Below are positions 36,019 to 44,504 of a stretch of DNA of 64,000 nt, in pieces (the stretch's first letter is position 1; each line of letters starts with the position of its first letter). The position numbers and the translations under genes are program-made. The notes below the pieces were generated by a model. The model was not told the origin of the DNA, did not search any database, and was given only the letters and a program-made list of their open reading frames with translations. Source of the DNA: Natronobacterium haloterrestre (GTDB lineage: Archaea > Halobacteriota > Halobacteria > Halobacteriales > Natrialbaceae); contig NZ_FOKW01000013.1 of assembly GCF_900112205.1 (NCBI RefSeq), forward strand, positions 1-64,000, given 5' to 3'.

Positions 36019-36043
36019 GCTTCCGTACCTTGGATACGGAAGC
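36019..36043. promoter_or_regulatory. 9-bp inverted repeat, 7-base loop
   Basis: GCTTCCGTA and TACGGAAGC are perfect complements. The arms repeat the TTCCG core of the nearby boxes in both orientations, as expected of an operator bound by a dimer. A terminator role is less likely since no T run follows. Confidence 0.5.
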
Positions 36044-36247
36044 CAGCGGGCCGGTGCCCCCACACCGGGTCCGCGTTTCTCTCGAGGACCCGACCGGGAC
36101 AGCGGCGGGTCCGTCTGGCTTCCGTTAGGACTCCGACTAGAGCGATACAACTTAAATCTATGCAATAGAACTTGCACAAGTAGTAATTAACATGCAGGAC
36201 AGAAACTCATCGGTGCGACTAAGAAAAGATCAACGGAATACGGGGGT

Positions 36248-36553
36248 ATGCGTCCCCGGGTGCCGTGGATGAACGAAGTTGACGATGCGGTTCTCGAGTT
36301 CCTTCAGGAGCTCGAGATTGACGGGCAACCGGTGGCACTCAAACCCGGGGCGGTTCACTACAATCTCGTCGAAGAGTTCGGCATGGTCGACCGAAGTTTG
36401 AGTACGTTTTCGCGTCGAATGGACGTTTTAGCTGATCACGGGCTATTAGAGAAAACGGAAGATGGGAAGGGATCGCCCTACCGGATCACCGAGAAGGGGT
36501 GGGCGTATCTCGAAGGCGATCTCGACGCTGAAGAACTCACAGACGAAGGATAG
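36248..36553 (+). CDS. winged-helix repressor candidate
   Basis: A 101-residue winged-helix protein. The opening MRPRVPWMNEVDDAVLEFLQ is standard for haloarchaeal proviral and chromosomal regulators of this kind. Helix-turn-helix is AVHYNLVEEFGMVDRSLSTF, and the wing is KTEDGKGSPYRITEKGWAYL. Position and divergence from int fit a lysogeny repressor acting on the boxes at 35835-36043. I chose ATG 36248 because the family starts there; the Met at 36269 is the alternative. It ends one base before the stop of the convergent small gene. Confidence 0.82.
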   Translation: MRPRVPWMNEVDDAVLEFLQELEIDGQPVALKPGAVHYNLVEEFGMVDRSLSTFSRRMDVLADHGLLEKTEDGKGSPYRITEKGWAYLEGDLDAEELTDEG

Positions 36554-36742
36554 TTACTGCCCACTATCCATCTCGAGTAGTTTCACCGTCCATTCCCCGT
36601 CCCCTTCGTAGTTGACATGGGCGTGATGCTCGCCGTCGAGCGCTCCATCCTCGTCAAGGATATCCTCGAGGACGAGATCATCCTTTGGAATGGTCACACC
36701 GGTCGATCCGCCACCGACTTCCTGCAGTTTTCGAATCGCCAT
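36554..36742 (-). CDS. AbrB/MazE-like small protein
   Basis: A 62-residue protein starting IRKLQEVGGGSTGVTIPKDD, which is the swapped-hairpin N-terminal pattern of SpoVT/AbrB-type DNA-binding or antitoxin proteins. The middle is acidic and the end has EGDGEWTVKLLEMDS. There is no visible toxin next to it. It is convergent with the repressor candidate (adjacent stops), so it may be an independent regulator in the switch region. Confidence 0.65.
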   Translation of the reverse strand: MAIRKLQEVGGGSTGVTIPKDDLVLEDILDEDGALDGEHHAHVNYEGDGEWTVKLLEMDSGQ

Positions 36743-36835
36743 ACAGCGGGCGGCAACCCGTTACCTATTATAGCTAATGACTACCCAAATAGCTGAGATA
36801 TTAGGCGGATCGGGTTCGACCGCTGGCCGTTGCAT

Positions 36836-37258
36836 ATGGCAACTGCAAACCCGTTCAGCGGTATGAAAAATCACGAGGGCGTCGACCTGATCGACGCCGT
36901 GCTCGCGCCCCTGTTCGTCGCGGCGACGCTGTCGATGTCGGGGCTGGGCACGATTGGTATCGACAACCCGATTTCGTTCTACCTGTCGGACGTCCTGTAC
37001 GCGGCTGCAGGCACCGAAATCACGTGGGGATTCATCTTCACGATCATCATCGTCGGGATCGCCTGGTTCTCTAACGAGAGCCGCGATTTCAACGACTTCT
37101 CCCAGGAACAAGCGGCCGTCGTCGGCGGGATGGTCCTGATGAATCTCGCGGTGGCGCTCGTCCCGGCCGTCGCAGCTGCGATGGCCGCGTACTGGTACGC
37201 CGGCGTCCTGCTGATCACGATCAACGGCGCGGGCTACTACCTGATCGCGTACTACTGA
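36836..37258 (+). CDS. VP3-like small membrane virion protein
   Basis: A 140-residue protein with four hydrophobic helices: residues about 20-40 ([17 protein letters not shown]), 60-85 ([16 protein letters not shown]), 100-120 ([19 protein letters not shown]), and the last ([17 protein letters not shown]). Pleolipoviruses have an internal membrane protein of this size and topology directly before the spike. I infer that role from place and form. ATG at 36836 is preferred over the TTG six bases upstream. TTATAG near 36769 is a plausible TATA element for the structural operon. Confidence 0.78.
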   Translation: MATANPFSGMKNHEGVDLIDAVLAPLFVAATLSMSGLGTIGIDNPISFYLSDVLYAAAGTEITWGFIFTIIIVGIAWFSNESRDFNDFSQEQAAVVGGMVLMNLAVALVPAVAAAMAAYWYAGVLLITINGAGYYLIAYY

Positions 37259-37268
37259 GGTGGCCACA

Positions 37269-38042
37269 ATGAGGAATTCTTTCACGACGCTACTCCGGGC
37301 AGAGACGGCCTACACGGTCCTAATCGCATGGGTTACGATCAGCCTCTGTCTTGGCTTCGGGATCGCCGGGATCGCGAGCGCCCAGGACAGCGGCCTCGAG
37401 GAGATCGAGAACACGACGATCGAGACGACGTCGAACACGTCCTACGTCGAGTTGGACATCGAGTTCGCCGAAACGATGGAGAACACCTCGGAGGAGACCG
37501 TCGAGTTCACGACGTACACCGAGGCGGCCTACCAGGACGACGGCACGGAGCTGTCCGACTACGACGAGACCCTGAGCGGGACGACCCTCACCGTCAACGA
37601 GGACGTCCACGATCACGCGACCTACGACGTCGAACTGGACTCGAGCGCGACGACCGTCACCGTCGACGGGACCGCGTTCGCCGACGACGGGACGGTTGAC
37701 CTCTCGGGGGAAACCAGCGACTCGCTCACCTCCGACGACACCGTGCTCTCGATCTCGGTCACCGCGGACACGATCATCACCGACACCGTGACCGGGACGC
37801 CGAACGACACGGTGACGAACGAGTACCAACTGAGCGACACCGGGTTTGAATCCGGTGTCGAGTACCGCGCGCTCGTCGAGGTCGGGAACGCGAACAACAT
37901 CGCGAGCGGCTACGTCGCGCCCGACGACGCCACGATCGGCGGTGGCTTCTTCGACGGCGCGGACGGCTCGCCTGGCTTCGGCGTCGGCGTCGCGATCGCG
38001 GCGCTGGCAACCGCCGGGGTGCTCGCACGGAGGCGATCGTAA
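37269..38042 (+). CDS. surface protein with PGF-CTERM-like anchor
   Basis: A 257-residue protein with a signal helix (residues 12-33) probably cut after IASAQ. A Thr/Asp/Glu-rich beta domain has several N-x-S/T sites for glycosylation. The end SPGFGVGVAIAALATAGV then LARRRS is PGF motif, hydrophobic helix and basic tail, as in archaeosortase A substrates. It is a second surface protein beside the spike, as in viruses that split the spike into two (HGPV-1, recalled). It ends one base into the spike ATG. Confidence 0.75.
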   Translation: MRNSFTTLLRAETAYTVLIAWVTISLCLGFGIAGIASAQDSGLEEIENTTIETTSNTSYVELDIEFAETMENTSEETVEFTTYTEAAYQDDGTELSDYDETLSGTTLTVNEDVHDHATYDVELDSSATTVTVDGTAFADDGTVDLSGETSDSLTSDDTVLSISVTADTIITDTVTGTPNDTVTNEYQLSDTGFESGVEYRALVEVGNANNIASGYVAPDDATIGGGFFDGADGSPGFGVGVAIAALATAGVLARRRS

Positions 38043-40639
38043 TGTCGGCCGGATCGGACGGCTCCAGCCCACAGCCCACGCTCGAGGGGGGTAACTTAGA
38101 TTTCTCGAGGCGTGAGGCGCTGCGGCTGGCTGCTCTGACCGGCGCGGCGGCGATCGGCGGCTCGGCGGCCTCGAGCGGGACCGTCGCGGCGGTCCCAACC
38201 TGCACGTCGAACGTCGGCGTTTGCGGTGAGGCCTACGACGGCACGAACCCGGACACGACGTCGGCCGGGTTCTTCGCTGGCGACGCCACCATGTCGGGAG
38301 TCAACGACGATCCCTCGGCCGACGAAGTTGCCCTACACGGGCAAGCTACCACGGCGCGAGCGTGGTGGGACGACGTTGCGACGATCCTGCTCGACAACCG
38401 GCTCGAGGACATGAGCATGGTGTCGAATATCGCCGCTCGTGCCGAGATTGCTGACGCCTATCAGGACGGGGCGGGATCGAATGCGGCCTACGATGCTGCC
38501 CTTGCCGGGATCGATGATCAGCATTCGGTCCTGTATCGGAATACGGTGGCGACGAAAGTCGCGAACCTCTCGCAACTGTCGGCGATCTCGGACGTCTGTC
38601 GATCGACCGACGGCCTGAACGATCGGTTCGTGAGTTGGGCACCGGCGAACGACAACTACAGCGGTTCCGGTTCGATCGTCCAAAGCGGCACTTACATCGC
38701 GCCGGACCTCACGGCCTCGTCGATCACGCTGCCGAACGGCGACACCTACGACGTTGACGTGCCTGAGTTTCATGCTGAATGGGATAACGGCGACACGCTG
38801 ACGGTCAAGCTGGACGACGACCTGCTCGGTCACTACGATGCCGATGCCGAGGAATTCGTTGACGTCCCGACTGACAACGGCGAGATGGTCACGTTCCGCG
38901 CTGCGTGTGTCGTCAACAGCGTTTCCGATGCCGACCTCGAGAGCAAAACAGTCGGCGTGCTCGCGGACGCTGCTGGCGTTCTCAACGATATTGAGACCAA
39001 TGCGGCCGCCGTGAAAGGGAACTACGATCAACAACTGGTAGACGACCTCTACGCGGCGATGGACGACGGCACGATCTCTCCGTCGGATATTCGCGGCGTT
39101 GAGGGCATGGCTGGCCATCTGAGCGGGTCAACTGACGCGACGGATAGCCGATTTCAGATGGCACTACTCGCACAACTCGGCCTCGATCGCTCCGACCTCT
39201 CGAGCGTTGCGTCGATGACGCTCGAGTACACGGGCGTTACCGACCGCACGCTCGAACGCGATTCGGCTGGTAAGGTTTCGAATCTCGACTATGCGACTCT
39301 CCACGAGGCCGAGCCGATCGAGGGCCAGTTGTTCGCTGATCTCCGAGAAAACACTACGCTATCCGCCGGAGAGACGTACCAGTCTGGTACGAACGTGTAC
39401 CTCAACGGATCCGCCTACGACCCGGTCGGCGGCGAACGCTTGACGAACTCTGACGGCGGGACTGGATATGCGCTTCACCGGCCGTCGAATACTGCGTGGA
39501 CCTGTAGCGGCACTTCGCTCTATAAGTTCGACGTCATTGATGGCACCAGTGAACACCTGTGGGAGGAAAGCAGCGACACTGGCGATATGAGCCATGCTGC
39601 CATCGGCTCTGCTCGGGACGTGCTCGTTGCTGCGTCCGGCTACGACAGTGTTGGTGTGTTCGGTATCGACCCGGAAACTGGCGATGAGCTTTGGAACTTC
39701 AACCCGGAGAGCAACACCAAAACCCTCGCTTTGGACGCTGAGGGTACAGTCTTGGCACATGGAGACTCCCTCGGCAATGTCGCGTGTTATGACGTCGACT
39801 CTGAGGACTACTCAAAACGGTGGAGTAATGGCCCGTTCGACGTGACTAACGGCGTCGACGTCGTTGACGGTGTCGTCTACGCTGTCGGTAAGAACGGTGA
39901 CGTCAAAGCCTACGACCTTGCGGACGGCACCGAACTCTGGAGCAGCAGCTACTCCAGCGACGGCTATTCGGCTCTTGCTGCCGACTACGCCGGTAACGAG
40001 GTTTACGCTGGCTATTCTTCCGGTGACGTGGTCGCGCTCGAGGCCGGGTCCGGTAGTGAGAACTGGAGTGTGTCGACGAACGTCAGTGATGCCGGGTCGA
40101 TGATCCTCGATGCCCGAGGGCATCTGTGGTTCAACGACCGGAATGGTCTCCTCGTGCAGATCGACACTGCTGATGGGACTATCGTCCGCGAGCACGACGT
40201 CGGTGATTGGGCGAAGGACATGGCAACGACCGACCCGCGTGCTGTCAATGGCATGGTCTTCAACGCGATCGCCTACGACGGTCCCTCCGGCGAGTCGATC
40301 TCGCTCAACTACGGCTCTGTCACGGTTCAGTCGTTGACTGATCAGGACGGCAACGAACTCGAGGACGACTACGAGGCTGACTGGGACCGTCCCGAGCACG
40401 ACACGGTCGAGATCGAGGAATATCAGCAGGAACTCGAGAAGTGGTCCACCGAGTACGAAAACGCGCTCGAGGACGAAGACGACGACAGTACCGACGACGG
40501 CGACGACTGGTTAGGCCTCCCGTCGTTCGGATCGTTCGAGTCAGGCGACCTCGCGGGCCTCGCGATTATCGGCGGGATATTGATGGTCATTATCGGCATT
40601 GCGACGGACTACATCCCGTTCGTCGGGGGTGGACGATGA
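38042..40639 (+). CDS. pleolipovirus-type spike with PQQ-like beta-propeller
   Basis: An 865-residue type-I membrane protein. A Tat-like signal (FSRREALRLAALTGAAAIG) is followed by a helical and beta N-terminal region to about residue 430, which is the part that resembles pleolipovirus spikes. Residues about 475-760 are repeats such as VVYAVGKNGDVKAYDLADGT, EVYAGYSSGDVVALEAGSG and VGVFGIDPETGDELWNF, typical of a PQQ/BamB-type propeller. A charged helix (EEYQQELEKWSTEYENAL) and a C-terminal membrane helix end it. The propeller-coding part is visibly less GC-rich than the ends. It should be the receptor-binding and fusion protein. The four-base ATGA overlap links it to the next gene. Confidence 0.8.
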   Translation: MSAGSDGSSPQPTLEGGNLDFSRREALRLAALTGAAAIGGSAASSGTVAAVPTCTSNVGVCGEAYDGTNPDTTSAGFFAGDATMSGVNDDPSADEVALHGQATTARAWWDDVATILLDNRLEDMSMVSNIAARAEIADAYQDGAGSNAAYDAALAGIDDQHSVLYRNTVATKVANLSQLSAISDVCRSTDGLNDRFVSWAPANDNYSGSGSIVQSGTYIAPDLTASSITLPNGDTYDVDVPEFHAEWDNGDTLTVKLDDDLLGHYDADAEEFVDVPTDNGEMVTFRAACVVNSVSDADLESKTVGVLADAAGVLNDIETNAAAVKGNYDQQLVDDLYAAMDDGTISPSDIRGVEGMAGHLSGSTDATDSRFQMALLAQLGLDRSDLSSVASMTLEYTGVTDRTLERDSAGKVSNLDYATLHEAEPIEGQLFADLRENTTLSAGETYQSGTNVYLNGSAYDPVGGERLTNSDGGTGYALHRPSNTAWTCSGTSLYKFDVIDGTSEHLWEESSDTGDMSHAAIGSARDVLVAASGYDSVGVFGIDPETGDELWNFNPESNTKTLALDAEGTVLAHGDSLGNVACYDVDSEDYSKRWSNGPFDVTNGVDVVDGVVYAVGKNGDVKAYDLADGTELWSSSYSSDGYSALAADYAGNEVYAGYSSGDVVALEAGSGSENWSVSTNVSDAGSMILDARGHLWFNDRNGLLVQIDTADGTIVREHDVGDWAKDMATTDPRAVNGMVFNAIAYDGPSGESISLNYGSVTVQSLTDQDGNELEDDYEADWDRPEHDTVEIEEYQQELEKWSTEYENALEDEDDDSTDDGDDWLGLPSFGSFESGDLAGLAIIGGILMVIIGIATDYIPFVGGGR

Positions 40640-41205
40640 GACGGAAAGTCGTACTCCTGGCGGTCGTCACGGCGGTTCTGGCGATGGGCATGGGCGCGGC
40701 GGCGGGCCCGGTCGCAGCACAGGAGAACGCGACCGACCAGGAGGCCAGCGACGAGCTCAACGAGACGGTCGCCGAAACCCAGGACGACTACTTGCAGGAG
40801 ATCGACAGCGACACCCGGATCACGAACTGGGAGTACCGGCCGGGGATGTTCACGATCACGCTCGAGGCCGACGCCGAGACGAAAGTCAGCATGACCGAGG
40901 CGGGCGACTTCGAGCAGGGCACGGGTTCGTTCAACTACGACGAGGTAGAGTTGGACGAAGGCACCAACACGATCACGTTCGCGGTCACCGACCGCGAAGG
41001 CGCGGGCGTCGCGATCGCGACGCGGCGGTCACTCCAGCAGGGGACCGGCGCGTTCGTCTCGGTCGGGCAGGTCGAACGGAACCCGTTCCGTCACTTCGGC
41101 GGTGAGTCGGGGCTGTTCTCCGGTGTGATCCTGACGACGGCGCTGGCGGGGCTCTCGGCCGCCTACGTCGTTCGCAGCGAAGACAGCGGGGTGATCGAGG
41201 CATGA
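40636..41205 (+). CDS. exported membrane-anchored virion protein candidate
   Basis: A 189-residue protein with a signal helix (RRKVVLLAVVTAVLAMGMGA, cut after VAAQE), a beta-rich exterior part with EYRPGMFTITLEADAETKVS, and a second hydrophobic helix near the end (GVILTTALAGLSAAYVV). Pleolipoviruses encode a protein of this form between the spike and the next membrane protein (ORF6 equivalent). Role unknown, probably structural or assembly. It overlaps both neighbours by ATGA. Confidence 0.7.
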   Translation: MRRKVVLLAVVTAVLAMGMGAAAGPVAAQENATDQEASDELNETVAETQDDYLQEIDSDTRITNWEYRPGMFTITLEADAETKVSMTEAGDFEQGTGSFNYDEVELDEGTNTITFAVTDREGAGVAIATRRSLQQGTGAFVSVGQVERNPFRHFGGESGLFSGVILTTALAGLSAAYVVRSEDSGVIEA

Positions 41206-42050
41206 GCGAGACCAGCGGCACCTTCGGCGGCTGGAGCGATCGGCTCACCTACGTCGTCGCCGAAGCCCAGCTACTCGTCGCGGGCGTGCTCATGTCGATC
41301 GCCGTCGCGTTGATCTGGTTCCGCCCGGAACTGCCGGGGATCCCGCCCATCGTGCACGGGTGGATCGCCGCGATCTTCCTGCTCGGCCCACCGTTGACGG
41401 GGATGTTCATCACCGGCGCGCGGAAGCTCCGAAACCGGAACATGGTGACCGTTCACCACATCAACGGCGTCGAAGACGTCCGCGAGAAATACTACGTCGA
41501 GCCCGGCGTCTGGGACGACAAGGAGATCGTCGGCCCGTCGCCGTACACCGTCAACAACGGCGGCGCTTTCGAGGTGCGCGAGTTCGACTGGCACCCGGAT
41601 CAGGGCGACGACGGCACCCTGATCGTCACCGGCTGCTACATGAGCGAGATGGCCGACTCGAAACTCGTCACCACGAAGGCCATGCTCGAGGACGTCCACG
41701 GCGATCTCATCGACGTCTATCTCGCGTACAACCGCCTGCGCGGGCGAATCTCCAAGATGGGGCTCGAGATCCAGCGCGACGTCGTCAACCAGGAGGCCGA
41801 GGCTGACGAGCGCGGGTTGATGAACCCGAAGACGACCGTCAAGGACCGGTTCGAAAGTGCCGAGAAGGACGCCGAGGAGAAGGCAACGGAGGACATTCAG
41901 GACGTCGACGGCTACGAGGGCGAGTACATCGGCGAGCACGGCGAGCACGCGCCTCCAGCCCGCCCGCGCCCGAACCAGTTGTACGACACCGTCGACGGCG
42001 TCGATCCGATGGAGATGGCGACGACCGACGGGGGGCAGAACGATGGATAG
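41202..42050 (+). CDS. conserved pleolipovirus membrane protein (ORF7-like)
   Basis: A 282-residue protein with two membrane helices in the first 75 residues (AEAQLLVAGVLMSIAVALIW and GWIAAIFLLGPPLTGMFI), then a cytoplasmic domain containing RNMVTVHHINGVEDVREKYY and a helical, charged C-terminal part with TTVKDRFESAEKDAEEKATE. Position between the spike block and the ATPase matches a conserved but uncharacterised pleolipovirus gene. It probably works with the ATPase in assembly at the membrane. Overlaps the ATPase start by eight bases. Confidence 0.72.
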   Translation: MSETSGTFGGWSDRLTYVVAEAQLLVAGVLMSIAVALIWFRPELPGIPPIVHGWIAAIFLLGPPLTGMFITGARKLRNRNMVTVHHINGVEDVREKYYVEPGVWDDKEIVGPSPYTVNNGGAFEVREFDWHPDQGDDGTLIVTGCYMSEMADSKLVTTKAMLEDVHGDLIDVYLAYNRLRGRISKMGLEIQRDVVNQEAEADERGLMNPKTTVKDRFESAEKDAEEKATEDIQDVDGYEGEYIGEHGEHAPPARPRPNQLYDTVDGVDPMEMATTDGGQNDG

Positions 42051-43263
42051 GCGGACCGAGTACCGGAAGAACGGCAAGCGGTTGATGACCGACGGCGGCC
42101 GCGAGCAGGACAACTACACCGTCGGCGGCTTTCGCGAGTGGCAGGACGGCAACCTCGAGCGGGACCCGGACGAGGCACTCCGGCACACGGGGTTCGTCCG
42201 CGACGAGCAGGTCGATCGCCAGCTCGCAATGCGTGCGGTCCACCACGATCCCGATCGGTGGGAGAGCAAACCCGCCAAGGACTACATGGCCGTCGGGAAG
42301 AACCGCGACATCCTTCGCGCCGAAGGCAACGAAACCGCCCGCAATGCCCTCGAGAACGGGGACACGCTCACGCTGAAACACTACATCGGCGACCCATCCC
42401 AGGAGGCCGACCTCGCGGGGATCAAGGCGGTCACCCGCCTGCAGGAGATCGTCGCCGGGCCCGCGCCGGTGATCGTCATCTTGGGCGAGATGGGCGCGGG
42501 GAAGACCGACTTCGCTGGGCTGTGTGGGCAACTCCGCGAGCGGTGGGTCGACGGCGATCTCCTCGTCGGCAGCAACATCCGCACCTTAGACCGGATCGAT
42601 CGATGGGTCCGCGACGACGGCAGCGTCGAGGACGGCTGGATTCCGAACTACCCGCTCCTCGAGGAGTGGGTCCAGCAAGACGGAGATCCCGTCGACAACC
42701 CCCAGCAGCCGAAACTGTTCATCGGCGACGAGTTCTCGAGTAACGCCAGCGGGACGGGTGCGGACGGTCACAAGGTCCGCCAGAAGATGGGGCCGCTCGT
42801 CTACAAGATCCGCAAGTACGGCGGTGCACTCATCTACATCGCACACGGTGAATCGTCGATCCACCCGATGCTCTGGCGCGTCGGCACGATCATCAAGAAG
42901 AAGTCCAAGAAACGTGCGATCGTTGCAGACCGTGTTTCCGGTGGAAAGCTCCAGGACGTCGACCCCCGCCCGCTCGAAGGGATTCCACCGACGGACTGGA
43001 ACTTCAACACGAAGGACGAGGCCGACTGGAGCTGGGAAGCGCCGAGCAGCGACGACAAGAACGACGATCCGATCGCCGAGGAGGACGTCAAACGCGTCGC
43101 CGCCTGGACGATGGAAGAGTGTCGACGCCAGGGAATGTCGGCCCGCGAAACCGCCGAATTCGTTCCCTACAGCCACGCTACTGTCTCGAACTGGTGGAAA
43201 GAGATCGATGAAGGGGGCGAAAAGGCCGACTGGGTTAACACCGTCGAGCAGGTGATTGCATGA
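42043..43263 (+). CDS. VP8-like P-loop ATPase
   Basis: A 406-residue P-loop NTPase. Walker A is ILGEMGAGKTDFAG (about residues 146-159), Walker B is PKLFIGDEFSSNAS (about 223), and YGGALIYIAHGESSIHP is a sensor-like segment. Residues 370-395 read as a helix-turn-helix (MSARETAEFVPYSHATVSNW). In pleolipoviruses the corresponding protein is the last gene of the conserved block and is thought to help genome packaging or assembly. The ATG at 42043 is chosen because it starts inside the stop of the previous gene. Confidence 0.82.
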   Translation: MDRRTEYRKNGKRLMTDGGREQDNYTVGGFREWQDGNLERDPDEALRHTGFVRDEQVDRQLAMRAVHHDPDRWESKPAKDYMAVGKNRDILRAEGNETARNALENGDTLTLKHYIGDPSQEADLAGIKAVTRLQEIVAGPAPVIVILGEMGAGKTDFAGLCGQLRERWVDGDLLVGSNIRTLDRIDRWVRDDGSVEDGWIPNYPLLEEWVQQDGDPVDNPQQPKLFIGDEFSSNASGTGADGHKVRQKMGPLVYKIRKYGGALIYIAHGESSIHPMLWRVGTIIKKKSKKRAIVADRVSGGKLQDVDPRPLEGIPPTDWNFNTKDEADWSWEAPSSDDKNDDPIAEEDVKRVAAWTMEECRRQGMSARETAEFVPYSHATVSNWWKEIDEGGEKADWVNTVEQVIA

Positions 43264-43383
43264 CGGCGTCGGGGTGTCAACCCGTAAAGCGGAAGCGCCC
43301 CCCGTTTACGTATGGGCGGCGCGGCCCGCCAGGGCCGCGACGCCTCGGCCCATCGCGACGCTCGAGCGACAGCCAGCGGAGGA

Positions 43384-43391
43384 GTATATAT
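43384..43391 (+). promoter_or_regulatory. TATA box for the downstream nuclease-like gene
   Basis: TATATATA lies 27 to 34 bases before the GTG at 43418. This is the normal archaeal TATA-to-start distance for a leaderless transcript and decides the start used below. Confidence 0.6.
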
Positions 43392-43417
43392 AGCGGCGCG
43401 CGACGCGCGTGGTCGGT

Positions 43418-43801
43418 GTGAATCGATCGAAACGCGCGAACCACTTCGGGACGATCTGCGAAAAGCGGATGGCCCGAAAGCGTCGGTTCGACCTCGAGCG
43501 GGCCAGCTGGCACGACGCTCGATTCGGGAACGGAACTCCCGTCGAAATCAAGAGCACCATGCTCGAGCATAGCGATGGCCAGCCAGGGAATTTCAAGGTC
43601 TACCGGGAGTATCATGACAAGCTACGGCGGGCCGAGGGCTGGTACTGTTTCGTCGTCTACCGACCACACGGGCGATCGGGGCTGACAGTCCTGAAGGATA
43701 AGATGGTACGTGCCTGTGATATTCCCCTTCTCCGGTGGCACGGCGGCGGCGATCACCGCGGCACCGATCAAGCAAAGATCTCCATTAGCGACATATTCTG
43801 A
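43418..43801 (+). CDS. PD-(D/E)XK-like nuclease fold protein
   Basis: A 127-residue protein. RRFDLERASWHDARFGNGTP is followed by VEIKST, a D...ExK arrangement of PD-(D/E)XK nucleases, then NFKVYREYHDKLRRAEGWYCFVVY. It resembles the 172-residue protein at 50112-50630 over the ExK core and the following helix-strand. GTG at 43418 fits the TATA box; GTG 43409 is the alternative. It may act in genome maturation, recombination or as a Holliday-junction-type resolvase. No target is known. Confidence 0.6.
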   Translation: MNRSKRANHFGTICEKRMARKRRFDLERASWHDARFGNGTPVEIKSTMLEHSDGQPGNFKVYREYHDKLRRAEGWYCFVVYRPHGRSGLTVLKDKMVRACDIPLLRWHGGGDHRGTDQAKISISDIF

Positions 43802-44147
43802 GGTTTTAGACGAGTCTGAATCTCGGTGAATTACAGCAATCCCTATCACGATCAGGCCAATTGCTAACGGTGACTCAAACAATCATGCTCGAGGCAATAC
43901 ACTCTCCTCTCGGTTTCAGGGGCTACAAGCCATTTTACCTTCCCTTTCAGCTATTCGCTCTCCCGAATGTTCAATAGTCCTGAGGCTCTGTGTCCTACTA
44001 CCTCGAGTCGTGTGCACGCGCTCGCCGCTCGAGCGTAGGCACCTCGCGTGGTGGTCGTTCGACTCGAGACGGATAATACGGCCACATGGCCGGGCCGCCG
44101 TCGAAGCGGCCCCAATCACAGCACCACACCGCCTTTCAAGGCGGTTT
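43802..44147. other. gene-free stretch with hairpins
   Basis: No supported gene. The last 60 bases hold two hairpins: GGGCCGC/GCGGCCC at 44092-44112 with a 7-base loop, and the terminator-like hairpin at 44128-44148. CTCGAGTCG and its complement CGACTCGAG also occur near 44002 and 44069. An open frame on the minus strand reaching 43882 is antisense to the nuclease-like gene and has no independent support. Confidence 0.5.
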
Positions 44148-44148
44148 T
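44128..44148 (+). terminator. hairpin with T run
   Basis: ACCGCCTT and AAGGCGGT pair across two bases and are followed by TTTT on the plus strand. It would end transcripts from the nuclease-like gene, or act as a two-way barrier because the convergent small membrane gene stops at the same point. Confidence 0.55.
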
Positions 44149-44378
44149 CATTGCTCGGTACTCGCCAATGGTAGCAAAATAAGTCCGAACAGCACCGTCA
44201 GCACCGCCAAGCTCGCCCAGATCGTTCGGACGTACCCGTCGGGCACGTAGCCAGCGGCTTCGGCGATCACGTAGCCCAGATACAGGAGTGACACGATGAC
44301 GGCCGCGTTATATATTCGCCACGCCCATCGAACACAGTGGTAGGCAAGAACCTTCACGCGGTGGCCGTCACTGTTCAT
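44148..44378 (-). CDS. small two-helix membrane protein
   Basis: A 76-residue protein with two hydrophobic helices (AAVIVSLLYLGYVIAEAAGY and IWASLAVLTVLFGLILLPLA). The first 20 residues are basic (VKVLAYHCVRWAWR). It could be an accessory virion, holin-like or superinfection-exclusion protein, but nothing beyond topology is seen. A longer frame starting at 44453 is possible. The next gene upstream on the same strand is the pilin, 126 bases away. Confidence 0.5.
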   Translation of the reverse strand: MNSDGHRVKVLAYHCVRWAWRIYNAAVIVSLLYLGYVIAEAAGYVPDGYVRTIWASLAVLTVLFGLILLPLASTEQ

Positions 44379-44504
44379 ATTGGTGTAGTTGGATTTCTCA
44401 TACTTCACTGCACTGACCGTTGAACGGTGACTCGAGTCGTAGCGACAGGACAATGGAATGTGGCGTTCAGTGGCTCAAAAGAAATCGAAACTGGTCAGCG
44501 GTGG

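Noticed and set aside
35599-36177. 192-residue minus-strand frame upstream of int
   Set aside because: Most of it has no codon bias and crosses the operator-like boxes; only the last 35-45 residues, coupled to int, are plausible.
36191-36272. 26-residue frame overlapping the start of the winged-helix gene
   Set aside because: No codon bias or conserved motif; the family start at 36248 makes it unnecessary.
43622-43882. 86-residue minus-strand frame with a hydrophobic start
   Set aside because: Antisense to the nuclease-like gene over half its length, no family and no promoter; kept only as a remark.
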